A stretch of DNA of 64,000 nucleotides from Lutibacter sp. (GTDB taxonomy: Bacteria > Bacteroidota > Bacteroidia > Flavobacteriales > Flavobacteriaceae), in assembly GCA_002733665.1 (NCBI GenBank), contig NVWM01000010.1:1-64000 (forward strand), written 5' to 3'. Below the pieces are notes generated by a model. It saw only the letters and a program-made list of their open reading frames with translations, did not search any database and had not been told where the DNA came from. The position numbers were made by a program, and so were the translations under genes. Below, piece by piece: positions 42,640 to 51,248 of this stretch. Position 1 is the stretch's first letter; each line of letters starts with the position of its first letter.

Positions 42640-45138
42640 CTACAACAACCCGAACTGTTCAAAGTGATGATTCAAATGTTTCCTTTCCTGTAAATACCAT
42701 TCGTATTTATTTAATTCTCCAAAGACTATATTATTTAATTTTGCATCAGGATTTTCTTTAAAAAACGCTAAATATTCTGCTCTTGCTTCATTCATTTTCT
42801 CTTTAGCAGTTGACAAATCAGGATGATTTAATTTTGCTAATTTATCTTTCTCTAATAATGGAAATTCAGAATTCTTCGGGAATGGTCTGTAATTATACAG
42901 GCTATTATGTACTTTTTCTAGAATTTTTTCTGGTGTTGCAATTTCAAAATCTTGAATTTCTCCTGAAGCAATTCTATAAGTATGTTCCAAGTACTCAATC
43001 ATATGTTGAGGTGTCATAATTCCCCATTTTGGTTTAGCATCTTCAGTTAACTTCGTTAAACATTCTTGAATTTTTTCGCTTGTCATTTCAACAAAGACTT
43101 CTTGCTTCTTTTGAACCATAGTTAAGATTGTTGCTATAGCAACTAACTCGTCTTCAGCATCAAAAACTTCAACAAACCATTTTACAATTCCACTTGGATG
43201 CTCTGCAGATGCAACATCTCTATCAACTTTTTGTTTACAAGTCAATCTAACATAAACTGTGTCATTGTGATATAAAGGACGTAAAAATCGACATTCTTCT
43301 AAACCGTAGTTTGCAGAAACTGGCCCTTTATTAGGATATACAAATAATCCTGCCGCAGCAGAAATAATGAAATAGCCATGTGCTGTTCTTTTTTCGAAAA
43401 TACTTCCCTCTAAAGATGTGATATCTGTATGCGCATAGAAATGATCCCAAGTAACATTGGCAAAATTGATAATATCAGTATCGGTAAACGTACGTTTGTG
43501 AGTCTTCAGTGACATTCCTGGCTGAATGTCTTCCCAATGATATTTAAACGGATGTTGTTCTGCCTCTTTATATTTTGCATTCGGCTGGTAAATACCAGTA
43601 ATTTCGGTTAATGTTGTTGGCGAACCTTGAATGGCAGTACGTTGTAAATAATGTTTTATTCCACGTATTCCACCCATTTCTTCTCCACCTCCAGCACGTC
43701 CTGGACCACCATGAACCAAACTTGGTAATGGCGAACCATGACCTGTACTTTCTTTAGCCATATCACGATTAATCACCATAATTCTTCCGTGATGACTTGC
43801 AGCATTTATAACATATTCTTTAGCAATTTTATCATCATTTGTTGCAATTGAAGAGACCAAAGATCCTTTACCCATTTGTGCTAATAAAATAGCCTCGTCT
43901 AAATTTTTATAAGGCATAATAGTACTTACTGGACCAAATGCTTCTCGTTCGTGAATTGCTGTATTTTGAAAAGGATTGTCTGCTCTTAATAAAATAGGGC
44001 TTATAAAAGCTCCTTTTTTAGCATCCGCACCAATGGTTTCTATTTTGTCTAAACTTCCATAAACAATTTGTGCTTCTTTTGCTAAATCATTAACAGAATC
44101 TCTAACTGCTTGTACTTGTTGATGACTTATTAAAGATCCCATTCTCACTTCTTTCAGTCTTGGATCTCCAATTGTCACTTTGTCTAATGCTTTTCCTAAT
44201 GAAATTTGAACATCTTCAATTAAGTTTTCTGGAACGATAATTCTCCTTATTGCAGTACATTTTTGACCTGCTTTTACAGTTATTTCTTTTCTTACTTCTT
44301 TGATAAATAAATCAAATTCTGGCGTTCCTGGAACTGCATCTTCACCTAAAATAGAAGCGTTTAAAGAATCGGCTTCCATCGTAAAAGGAACTGCTTCTTG
44401 AATAATTCGTGGATGTGCTTTTAATATTCTTCCTATTGCTGCAGAACCTGTAAAAGTTACAACATCTTGAGACTCTACTGTATCTAAAATTGTTTTAACG
44501 GTTCCGTTTATTATTTGTAGCGCACCTTCTGGTAAAATTCCAGATGCGATAATTTCTTTTGCAACTGCTTCTGCTAAATAAGAGGATGATGGTGCTGGTA
44601 ACACCACAGCAGGAACTCCAGCCATCCAATTAACAGCACATTTTTCTAACATTCCCCAAACTGGGAAATTGAAAGCATTTATATGTACAGCAACTCCTTT
44701 TTTAGGTACCATGATGTGATGTGCCATAAAGCGTCCACCACGAGATAAATCAATAGCATCACCTTCTACATGGTAGGACTGATTTGGAAATAATTTCCTT
44801 AAAGATGCATTGGCAAATAAATTTCCAAAACCACCTTCTATATCGATCCAACTATCAACTTTGGTTGCTCCAGTCCTATAACTTAATTCGTAGAAATCAT
44901 TCTTTCGTTTTGTAAGATATAATGCTAATTTCTTAAGCATGTTCCCACGTTCTTGAAAAGTCATTTTTCGAAGGACTTCACCTCCTTTTGTTCTTCCGTA
45001 GTTTAAGATTTCAGGAATGTCTAATCCTTCAATAGCAACACTTGTAAATGCTTCGCCTGTGATTGCATCCAATACTGGAATTCCTTCTTCTTTTCCTTCA
45101 GTCCATTGACCTTGAACGTAATGTTGTATTTTTTTCAT
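42640..45138 (-). CDS. paaZ: PaaZ: aldehyde dehydrogenase / MaoC hydratase, with an extra C-terminal DUF1569-like domain
   Basis: PaaZ opens the oxepin-CoA ring (MaoC hydratase) and oxidises the resulting aldehyde (NADP-dependent dehydrogenase). Residues 1 to about 520 are the dehydrogenase (Glu in FTMEADSLN, catalytic Cys in KAGQKCTAIRR). About 535-678 is the MaoC domain (FANVTWDHFYAHTD). E. coli PaaZ ends at 681 residues, but this protein has 832. The extra 154 residues (MTPQHMIEYLEHTYR ... NPDAKLNNIVFGELN ... ERKHLNHHFEQFGLL) resemble a DUF1569/DinB-like helical domain with several histidines able to bind metal. The ATG at 45138 is clear. Confidence 0.93.
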   Translation of the reverse strand: MKKIQHYVQGQWTEGKEEGIPVLDAITGEAFTSVAIEGLDIPEILNYGRTKGGEVLRKMTFQERGNMLKKLALYLTKRKNDFYELSYRTGATKVDSWIDIEGGFGNLFANASLRKLFPNQSYHVEGDAIDLSRGGRFMAHHIMVPKKGVAVHINAFNFPVWGMLEKCAVNWMAGVPAVVLPAPSSSYLAEAVAKEIIASGILPEGALQIINGTVKTILDTVESQDVVTFTGSAAIGRILKAHPRIIQEAVPFTMEADSLNASILGEDAVPGTPEFDLFIKEVRKEITVKAGQKCTAIRRIIVPENLIEDVQISLGKALDKVTIGDPRLKEVRMGSLISHQQVQAVRDSVNDLAKEAQIVYGSLDKIETIGADAKKGAFISPILLRADNPFQNTAIHEREAFGPVSTIMPYKNLDEAILLAQMGKGSLVSSIATNDDKIAKEYVINAASHHGRIMVINRDMAKESTGHGSPLPSLVHGGPGRAGGGEEMGGIRGIKHYLQRTAIQGSPTTLTEITGIYQPNAKYKEAEQHPFKYHWEDIQPGMSLKTHKRTFTDTDIINFANVTWDHFYAHTDITSLEGSIFEKRTAHGYFIISAAAGLFVYPNKGPVSANYGLEECRFLRPLYHNDTVYVRLTCKQKVDRDVASAEHPSGIVKWFVEVFDAEDELVAIATILTMVQKKQEVFVEMTSEKIQECLTKLTEDAKPKWGIMTPQHMIEYLEHTYRIASGEIQDFEIATPEKILEKVHNSLYNYRPFPKNSEFPLLEKDKLAKLNHPDLSTAKEKMNEARAEYLAFFKENPDAKLNNIVFGELNKYEWYLQERKHLNHHFEQFGLL

Positions 45139-45149
45139 AATTTTATTTT

Positions 45150-45214
45150 GTCATTCCTGCGAAGGCAGGAATCTATTCAATTTATTATGGATTCCGCATC
45201 AAGTGCGGAATGAC
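45150..45214. repeat. A-type and B-type hairpins upstream of paaZ
   Basis: TGTCATTCCTGC-gaa-GGCAGGAATCT (45150-45173) and TGGATTCCGCA-tcaag-TGCGGAATGACA (45188-45214). Same pair and order as at 38183-38259. Confidence 0.88.
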
Positions 45215-45269
45215 AGTTTGTATTAAACTTTTTTCAATGTTTTACATTGATGTTGTTTTATTCTCGATT

Positions 45270-45358
45270 TGCGTTAAGGATTGAGGCTTTGTTGAAGCTC
45301 TTTTTTTTTTTTCAAAAAAAGCGACTGCCGAAAGCCTGACCCTTTTGGGTAACGCCCA
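45270..45358 (+). repeat. GCGTTA-element, copy 2 (putative structured element)
   Basis: TGCGTTAAGGATTGAGGC at the left end; GCGTTA pairs with TAACGC at the right end. Between them are a T/A-rich hairpin (CTTTTTT.../...AAAAAAAG), the word CCGAAAGCCTG and a small ACCC-tttt-GGGT stem. It fills the gap between the paaJ stop and the paaZ hairpins. Non-coding. Confidence 0.7.
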
Positions 45359-45362
45359 AATT

Positions 45363-46577
45363 CTATTTACTTACATTTTCAATCACACAAGCATACCCTT
45401 GACCAACTCCAATACACATTGTAATTAATGCATATTTTTTATTTTGTTCTTGTAATTCTAATGCTGCTGAATATGCAACTCTTGCTCCTGTAACACCTAA
45501 TGGATGACCAATTGCTATAGCGCCTCCATTTGGATTTAATCTTGGATCGTTATCTACCAATCCCCAAGCGCGAGTACACGCTAATGCTTGTGCTGCGAAT
45601 GCTTCGTTTAATTCTATCACATCCATATCATCCATGGTCAAACCTGCTTTTTCTAATGCTTTATTAGAAGCTTGAACTGGACCAATTCCCATGATTCTTG
45701 GCTCTACACCAACAACAGCAGAATTTACAATTCTTGCTAATGGTTTTAGATTGTATTTTTTAACGGCATCTTCTGAAGCAATAATAGTTGCTGCTGCTCC
45801 GTCATTTAATCCGGATGAGTTTCCTGCAGTTACACTTCCACCTTCTTTTTTGAATGCTGGACGTAATTTCCCTAAAATTTCTAAAGATGTTGTTGGTTTT
45901 ACAAATTCGTCTTTTGAAAACAGAATTGGATCTTTTTTACGCTGCGGAATTTCAACAGTTACTATTTCTTTTGCTAGTCGTCCATTCTCTTGTGCTTTGG
46001 TTGCTTTCATTTGGCTCCAATAAGCGAACTTATCTTGGTCTTCGCGAGAAATATTATATTTTTCTACAAGATTTTCAGCAGTATTTCCCATTCCGTCAGT
46101 TCCATATAATTTTTGCATTTTCGGATTGATAAAACGCCAGCCGAATGTAGAATCATACATTTTAGAATCTCCGCCAAACCCTGTTGATGGTTTTCCAATA
46201 ACATAGGGTCCACGAGTCATATTTTCTACTCCTCCAGAAATAAACAAGTCTCCATCTCCTGCTTTTATAGCACGATTGGCATGAATAATTGCTGACAATC
46301 CCGAACTACATAATCTATTTACGGTTTCTCCGGGAACTGTAAATGGTAATCCAGCCAATAATGATGACATTCTTGCAACATTACGATTGTCTTCTCCTGC
46401 TTGATTTGCACAACCCATGATAACATCGTCGTACGCTTCTTTTGGGATGTTTGGATTTCTTTTTACTAATTCTTCAATTACAATGGCTCCTAAGTCATCA
46501 GTGCGAACAGCAGATAAAGTTCCTTTGTAACTTCCTATTGGAGTTCTGATTCCGTCTATGATATATGCTTCTTTCAT
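45363..46577 (-). CDS. paaJ: Acyl-CoA thiolase of the phenylacetate pathway
   Basis: PaaJ cleaves 3-oxo-5,6-dehydrosuberyl-CoA and 3-oxoadipyl-CoA, releasing acetyl-CoA and succinyl-CoA. The 404-residue protein is a standard degradative thiolase: nucleophile Cys in VNRLCSSGLSAI near residue 88, ENMTRGPYVIGK, then AGNSSGLNDGAAATII, NEAFAAQALACTR, GGAIAIGHPLGVTGAR and the second catalytic Cys in TMCIGVGQG. The specificity call rests on the operon context. It is followed by a 224-base gap with repeats before paaZ. Confidence 0.92.
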   Translation of the reverse strand: MKEAYIIDGIRTPIGSYKGTLSAVRTDDLGAIVIEELVKRNPNIPKEAYDDVIMGCANQAGEDNRNVARMSSLLAGLPFTVPGETVNRLCSSGLSAIIHANRAIKAGDGDLFISGGVENMTRGPYVIGKPSTGFGGDSKMYDSTFGWRFINPKMQKLYGTDGMGNTAENLVEKYNISREDQDKFAYWSQMKATKAQENGRLAKEIVTVEIPQRKKDPILFSKDEFVKPTTSLEILGKLRPAFKKEGGSVTAGNSSGLNDGAAATIIASEDAVKKYNLKPLARIVNSAVVGVEPRIMGIGPVQASNKALEKAGLTMDDMDVIELNEAFAAQALACTRAWGLVDNDPRLNPNGGAIAIGHPLGVTGARVAYSAALELQEQNKKYALITMCIGVGQGYACVIENVSK

Positions 46578-46579
46578 AT

Positions 46580-46656
46580 CTATGCCTGCGAAAGCAGGTA
46601 TCTGTTAATTTTACCTTTTATTTTATTTTGGATTCTGCATCAAGTGCGGAATGACA
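46580..46656. repeat. A'-type and B-type hairpins upstream of paaJ
   Basis: ATGCCTGC-gaaa-GCAGGTAT (46582-46601) is followed by TGGATTCTGCA-tcaag-TGCGGAATGACA (46629-46656; one G-U pair in the stem). Confidence 0.85.
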
Positions 46657-46702
46657 AATCCTTACTGTTTTTATGCAAAGACTAAAATTAGTCTCTATTT
46701 AT

Positions 46703-46728
46703 TGTGAGATTCCTGCCTTCGTAGGAAT
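46703..46728. repeat. A-type hairpin immediately after paaI
   Basis: TGAGATTCCTGCCTTCGTAGGAAT, a slightly decayed A-type copy in reversed orientation, ending directly at the paaI stop codon. Confidence 0.75.
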
Positions 46729-47133
46729 TTATTCCCAATCTTTTTGAGTACGATATACAACACCTTTAAAAAGTGCTACTAATTCATCACCTCGTTTAAC
46801 TTCTACGATATTAAAACCTAATCTGTTATTTACTTTTTCAATGACACATTCTGCAACTAAATAATCACCTTCATTTAACGCTTCAATATGATTTATGCTT
46901 GTTTCTATTGAAACAGCGTACTTTCCATGTGTATTAGATGTGAACCCAAAAGCAGTATCTGCAAGTGAATAACTAATTCCTCCATGTGCTTTTTTCATGC
47001 TATTCAACATTTCTTTACGAATAGTCATGCCGACTTTTACACGACCAATTTTGCTTTCTAAAATTTCGATTCCTAGCCAAGTGCTATACGCATCTTGACT
47101 TAACATTTTATATGGAATTTGTTCTCCTTTCAT
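46729..47133 (-). CDS. paaI: PaaI hotdog thioesterase
   Basis: PaaI removes CoA from dead-end hydroxyphenylacetyl-CoA by-products. This is a 134-residue hotdog-fold protein with family motifs AYSTWLGIEIL, KKAHGGISYSLADTAFGFTSNTH (the catalytic HGG and Asp near residues 52-60) and SINHIEALNEGDYLV. The ATG at 47133 is chosen. A TTG five codons upstream lies inside a hairpin repeat. It is preceded by a cluster of five hairpins and directly followed by another. Confidence 0.92.
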   Translation of the reverse strand: MKGEQIPYKMLSQDAYSTWLGIEILESKIGRVKVGMTIRKEMLNSMKKAHGGISYSLADTAFGFTSNTHGKYAVSIETSINHIEALNEGDYLVAECVIEKVNNRLGFNIVEVKRGDELVALFKGVVYRTQKDWE

Positions 47134-47140
47134 ATTTATT

Positions 47141-47293
47141 TCCCACAAAAGTGGGAGTCTTATTGTTTTTAATTATGAGACCTTTCGACTACGCTCAAGG
47201 TGACATTTAAGTTTTAATTTGTCATTGCGAGGAATGAAATGACATGGCAATCTTATCATTTGTTATGCGATGCTGAAACAAGTTCAGCATGAC
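47141..47293. repeat. Cluster of four or five hairpins between paaH and paaI
   Basis: In order: TCCCAC-aaaa-GTGGGA (47141-47156); D type TGAGACCTT...AAGGTGACA (47176-47205); E type TGTCATTGCGAGG...GGCAATCTTA (47220-47254); C type GATGCTGAA-acaa-GTTCAGCATGAC (47269-47293). Nearly the whole gap consists of repeats, each of a different stem class. Confidence 0.88.
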
Positions 47294-47301
47294 GCTATTA
47301 A

Positions 47302-48480
47302 TTAATAGAACTTTAAGTTCTCTCTATTCATTTTTCTTAATAGTGGACTACAACGATATCTATCTTCATGATATTCGTTATATAATTCATCCAGTTTCGA
47401 TACACACCAATCTACTCCTTTTTCATCTGCCCAAGCCAATAATCCTTTTGGATAATTAACGCCTTTAGTCATAGCATTGTCAATGTCTTCTGCGGAAGCA
47501 ATATTTAAGAACAAAGCATCTGCAGCTTCGTTGATTAGCATTGCTAAAACTCTGTCAAAAATTTGATTTGATAACTCACTGTTATGAGATCCTGAAACAA
47601 GTTCAGAATGACGTGCAATCAATTTTCCGTTCTCATCATAATTATAATACCCTTTTCCAGACTTTCGCCCTAAATATCCTGCTTCTGAAAAACGTTTTTG
47701 AGTAAATGCTGGTTTGTACCTTGGGTCAAAATAGAATGCTGTAAATACTGTTTCTGTTACTGTATAATTGACATCATTACCAATGAAATCCATTAATTCA
47801 AAAGGTCCCATTCTGAAACCTCCCAATGTTTTTAAACTCCAGTCAATAGTCGCAAAATCCGCCAACCCTTCTTCATAAATTCGTAAAGATTCACCATAGA
47901 ATGGTCGTGCAACTCTATTTACGATAAATCCAGGAGTGTCTTTGGCAACAGCTACAACTTTTTTCCAGTCAGAAATAATTTGAGTTGATTTATCTAAAAC
48001 TTCTTTTGATGTTTGAATCGCAGGAATGACTTCAACCAATTTCATTAGGGGTGCTGGATTGAAAAAGTGAATTCCAATACAGCGTTCTGGTTTTTGTAAT
48101 GATGCGGCGATTGACGCAATTGACAAACTTGAAGTGTTTGAGGCTATAATACAATCGTCAGAAACATAACTTTCTAATTCAGCAAATACTTTTTTCTTTA
48201 TGTCTAAATTTTCAATAATCGCTTCAACCGTTAAATTTGAATCGGCTAAATCCTTTAAGTTATTTACGTAGGAGATATTAGACTGAATTCTAACTTTTTC
48301 ATCAGAATCAATACGTCCTTTTTCAATTAATCTAGACAATACTTTTTCTAATGCGACTTTAGACTTGTCCAATGCCGCTTGATTGGTATCGTATAACTTT
48401 ACTTTACAACCAGATGTAGCCGCAACTTGTGCGATGCCACTTCCCATTGTTCCAGAACCAATTATTCCTATGTTCATCAT
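47302..48480 (-). CDS. paaH: 3-hydroxyacyl-CoA dehydrogenase of the phenylacetate pathway
   Basis: PaaH oxidises 3-hydroxyadipyl-CoA to 3-oxoadipyl-CoA with NAD+. The 392-residue protein has a Rossmann domain (GIIGSGTMGSGIAQVAA, NTSSLSI, RCIGIHFFNPAPLMKLVEVI with the catalytic His) and two C-terminal 3HCDH domains (about 190-285 and 305-392). Between them, residues about 290-299 (RHSELVSGSH) are encoded by a complete hairpin repeat inserted in frame. The site falls in a linker, so activity is probably kept. It starts one base from the stop of an unrelated lipoprotein gene. Confidence 0.93.
   Translation of the reverse strand: MMNIGIIGSGTMGSGIAQVAATSGCKVKLYDTNQAALDKSKVALEKVLSRLIEKGRIDSDEKVRIQSNISYVNNLKDLADSNLTVEAIIENLDIKKKVFAELESYVSDDCIIASNTSSLSIASIAASLQKPERCIGIHFFNPAPLMKLVEVIPAIQTSKEVLDKSTQIISDWKKVVAVAKDTPGFIVNRVARPFYGESLRIYEEGLADFATIDWSLKTLGGFRMGPFELMDFIGNDVNYTVTETVFTAFYFDPRYKPAFTQKRFSEAGYLGRKSGKGYYNYDENGKLIARHSELVSGSHNSELSNQIFDRVLAMLINEAADALFLNIASAEDIDNAMTKGVNYPKGLLAWADEKGVDWCVSKLDELYNEYHEDRYRCSPLLRKMNRENLKFY
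47585..47613 (-). repeat. C-type hairpin inserted in frame in paaH
   Basis: On the minus strand CGTCATTCTGAAC-ttgt-TTCAGGATCTCA, with near-complete TGTCA and TCTCA ends. It is almost identical to the intergenic C copy at 47269-47293 and encodes RHSELVSGSH. Confidence 0.88.
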
Positions 48481-49125
48481 TTACTTTTTCTTTATGAATT
48501 TCTCTTTATCACCAATCAATTTGTTGTTTCTAATTTTAAAGTTTTTATTAGTAAAAAATTGGTAGTATTCAAAATCAGGATTTTTTTCGTTAAGCTCAAT
48601 AGCTAAATAATCACTTTTTAAATTATTTAATGGAATACTGGCGTAATCATAACCAATAAAAGATATACCCAAACTATCAGCGTCAACTTTAGGAATTTTA
48701 GCAAAACCATAATTATCAGACTCTGTTACATAAATTAAACTATCACCATTTATTAAAATACAAGTAGCATAATTTAAAGTAATTCCATTTTTCTCTAAAA
48801 CTCTAATTTTTATAGAATCTAAGTTTTTATTTTCACTTTCAAGGATTCTATATTTATTTTGAAACTCTTCACTTTCAGGTTGAAATTCACTATTTAGAAT
48901 AATTTTATTATTGTTAATCACATATTTTCCTTTAGTAATACCATTTATAAGTCCAGTTACCCATTCGTACTCAAATGAATTATTTCCTTTAATTTTTATA
49001 CTAGACCCAATTCCATAAAAATTATCATCCAAAATATATTCTCCTTGAATCTTTTTTGGATTTAAGTTTGAAGTCGATGAACACGAAATCAAAAAAAGAA
49101 ATAGAATTAAGTAAATAAATTTCAT
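48481..49125 (-). CDS. Lipoprotein of unknown function lodged in the paa operon
   Basis: A 214-residue protein with a lipobox (LFLISC, Cys at about residue 15) followed by SSTSN. The mature part is predicted to be all-beta (IQGEYILDDNFYGIGSSIKI, KGKYVINNNKIIL), similar in style to lipocalin-like or DUF-type flavobacterial lipoproteins, but I recognise no family. It is packed with zero spacing between the genes for PaaG and PaaH on the same strand, so it is surely co-transcribed with them. Low GC and Asn/Lys richness are slightly more marked than in its neighbours, which fits a late insertion. Confidence 0.7.
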   Translation of the reverse strand: MKFIYLILFLFLISCSSTSNLNPKKIQGEYILDDNFYGIGSSIKIKGNNSFEYEWVTGLINGITKGKYVINNNKIILNSEFQPESEEFQNKYRILESENKNLDSIKIRVLEKNGITLNYATCILINGDSLIYVTESDNYGFAKIPKVDADSLGISFIGYDYASIPLNNLKSDYLAIELNEKNPDFEYYQFFTNKNFKIRNNKLIGDKEKFIKKK

Positions 49126-49908
49126 TTAGTTTCCTTTAAAATTCGGTTTTCTTTTTTCAATAAATGCTGCAACGCCTTCTGCATAATCATTACTCTGTGC
49201 TGCTTCTATTTGTAATTTAGATTCTAGTGCTAATTGATCTTCCAAAGTATTACTCATTGATTTATTGAATAATTCTTTAATCATTCCTAATGCTTTGGTT
49301 GGCATATTTGCCATTTTTATAGCCAATTTATTTACTTCTTCTTCAAAATTATCAAGCGGAATCATCTTGTAAATCATTCCCATTCGTTCTGCTTCTTCAG
49401 CAGATATTTTGTCACCTAGCATTGCTAATGCCAATGCTTTTTGAAACCCAATGAGTCGAGGTAAAAAGAAAGTTCCAGCGCTATCAGGCACTAAACCTAT
49501 TAGACTAAATGCTTGTATAAAACTTACTTTTTCGTGTGCAACTATAACATCACAAGCCAAAGCAATATTGGCTCCTGCACCTGCAGCAACACCATTAATC
49601 GCTCCAATAATTGGTTTTTTTATAGAACGAATCCGTGTAATTATTGGGTTATAATGCTCTTCTAATATTTTTTTAAATCCTGGATTCAAATCTGGATCAG
49701 TTACTTCTTTTAAATCTTGACCTGCACAAAATGCCTTTCCGTTTCCAGTAAGCACAATTGCTCGCACATCATCATTTTTCTCACAAGCGTCTAAAGTATC
49801 ATGTAGTAAAAATGCCATTTCACGATTGAAACTGTTAAACACTTCAGGTCTATTTAATGTGATATATGCTACTTTATTTTCTATTTTTAATTCTATTGAA
49901 TTACTCAT
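49126..49908 (-). CDS. paaG: Enoyl-CoA hydratase/isomerase, PaaG type
   Basis: PaaG isomerises ring-1,2-epoxyphenylacetyl-CoA to oxepin-CoA and later shifts a double bond. The 260-residue crotonase carries AFCAGQDLKEV (oxyanion hole 1) near residue 60, GAINGVAAGAGANIALACD (oxyanion hole 2) and the catalytic Asp in GLVPDSAGTFFLPRLIG, which is typical of PaaG rather than ordinary hydratases. It is close to E. coli PaaG in length. It is followed directly by the lipoprotein gene and preceded by an E-type hairpin region and paaD. Confidence 0.92.
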   Translation of the reverse strand: MSNSIELKIENKVAYITLNRPEVFNSFNREMAFLLHDTLDACEKNDDVRAIVLTGNGKAFCAGQDLKEVTDPDLNPGFKKILEEHYNPIITRIRSIKKPIIGAINGVAAGAGANIALACDVIVAHEKVSFIQAFSLIGLVPDSAGTFFLPRLIGFQKALALAMLGDKISAEEAERMGMIYKMIPLDNFEEEVNKLAIKMANMPTKALGMIKELFNKSMSNTLEDQLALESKLQIEAAQSNDYAEGVAAFIEKRKPNFKGN

Positions 49909-49921
49909 ATTTATTTTTTGT

Positions 49922-49987
49922 TGTCATTGCGAGGAGGAAGGACGTGGCAATCTTTTGATAAGATTCCTTCACTTCGTTCGGAATGAC
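49922..49987. repeat. E-type hairpin and half-hairpin between paaD and paaG
   Basis: TGTCATTGCGAGG...GGCAATCTTT (49922-49954) followed by AGATTCC-ttcacttcgttc-GGAATGAC (49961-49987). Same composite arrangement as at 41419-41480. Confidence 0.82.
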
Positions 49988-49990
49988 GTT

Positions 49991-50491
49991 TTATTTCAAA
50001 CATTTAAAATAATCAAATGGTTCTTGGCAGTCATCGCACTGAAACTGCGCTTTACATGCTGTTGATCCAAATTGACTTACTAATCTTGTATTGGTTGAAG
50101 TGCAATTAGTACATTTCACTAATCTTTTACCTTCAAGCAATACCCCTTTATCTGCTTCAGCATCCAGAGGTGCTGCAATTCCGTAATCTTCCAATGCTTT
50201 TCTCCCTTTTGGTGTAATCCAGTCAGTTGTCCAAGCAGGAGCTAGGATTAATTCTATTTCCGAATTGTATCCAGTATCCAATAATGCTTTTTTTATATCA
50301 TCACCAATGACATCCATAGCTGGACAGCCACTATAAGTTGGTGTAATTTGAACTTTTACAATATCGTTTTCAAGAACTGCTGAACGTACAACTCCCATAT
50401 CCATGATAGATAATACCGGAATTTCAGGATCTGATACCTGCTCCAGAATTGGGAAGAGTTTTTGATCGATATGTTGTTCAGCTGTTACCAT
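49991..50491 (-). CDS. paaD: PaaD, maturation factor of phenylacetyl-CoA epoxidase
   Basis: PaaD is a 166-residue MIP18/SufT-like protein needed for assembly or repair of the PaaABCE epoxidase. The N-terminal domain carries VSDPEIPVLSIMDMGVVR and the conserved Cys in YSGCPAMD. The C-terminal zinc ribbon has two CxxC pairs (VKCTNCTS and QCDDCQEP) after a PaaD-typical YGIAAPLD segment. It overlaps the paaC stop by seven bases, so it is translationally coupled to paaC. Confidence 0.94.
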   Translation of the reverse strand: MVTAEQHIDQKLFPILEQVSDPEIPVLSIMDMGVVRSAVLENDIVKVQITPTYSGCPAMDVIGDDIKKALLDTGYNSEIELILAPAWTTDWITPKGRKALEDYGIAAPLDAEADKGVLLEGKRLVKCTNCTSTNTRLVSQFGSTACKAQFQCDDCQEPFDYFKCLK

Positions 50492-51237
50492 TCCATATTC
50501 GGATATGTGCGTTGCATGTATTGCAAATCACTTAATAAATATCCTAAATGCTCAGTATGGATACCTTCTTTACCACCTTTTTGGAACCATTTAGATTCAG
50601 GAGTTTTCAAAGTTGCTTCTTGTAATAATTCTGAAACCTTACTGTAATAAGTCTCTTTTAAATTTGTTACATCTACGCCAATTCCTTCTGAAACAATTAT
50701 TTTATCTGCATCTGTTTGATGAAATAATTCATCAGTATATGTCCACAATCCATCAATTGCATCTTGCATTTTTTGATGACTTTCTGCTGTTCCATCACCT
50801 AAACGTTTTACCCAATCTGACGAAAAACGTTGATGGTAACTCACTTCTTTTATTGATTTGACAGCAATCGCAGAAAGCATTAAATCATTGCTTTTTTGCA
50901 ATTCATTTAAAAATAATAAATGATACACATCGAATAAAAATTGACGACCAATTGTATAAGCAAAATCTGTATTTGGTTGTTCAACCAATAGAACATTTAC
51001 ATACTCGCGTTCTTTACGAAGCATTGCAATATCATCTTCAGATTTTCCATTACCAGTAATTTTCGCAGCATATTGATAATAACTTCTTACTTGACCAAAT
51101 AAATCTAACGAGATATTAGTACAAGCAATATCAGTTTCTAAACTTGGACCATGACCACATAATTCACCTAATCGTTGTCCAAGAATTAAGGAATTGTCTG
51201 CGATTCCTAGGATGTATTTGTATAAATTGTTATTCAT
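50485..51237 (-). CDS. paaC: Phenylacetyl-CoA epoxidase structural subunit C
   Basis: PaaC is the ferritin-like structural partner of PaaA in the ring-epoxidising complex. It has 250 residues, all-helical, with family segments LGQRLGELCGHGPSLETDIA, LDLFGQVRSYYQYAAKI, DFAYTIGRQFLFD and KEVSYHQRFSSDWVKRLGDG. It lacks the full di-iron ligand set, as PaaC does elsewhere. The C-terminal EHLGYLLSDLQYMQR is strongly conserved. It overlaps paaD by seven bases. An A-type hairpin lies between it and paaB. Confidence 0.95.
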   Translation of the reverse strand: MNNNLYKYILGIADNSLILGQRLGELCGHGPSLETDIACTNISLDLFGQVRSYYQYAAKITGNGKSEDDIAMLRKEREYVNVLLVEQPNTDFAYTIGRQFLFDVYHLLFLNELQKSNDLMLSAIAVKSIKEVSYHQRFSSDWVKRLGDGTAESHQKMQDAIDGLWTYTDELFHQTDADKIIVSEGIGVDVTNLKETYYSKVSELLQEATLKTPESKWFQKGGKEGIHTEHLGYLLSDLQYMQRTYPNMEW

Positions 51238-51248
51238 AGTTTCTCTTT

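Noticed and set aside
42810-43019. Small plus-strand frames opposite the minus-strand catabolic genes
   Set aside because: They are antisense to conserved coding sequence and have no start context or recognisable product.
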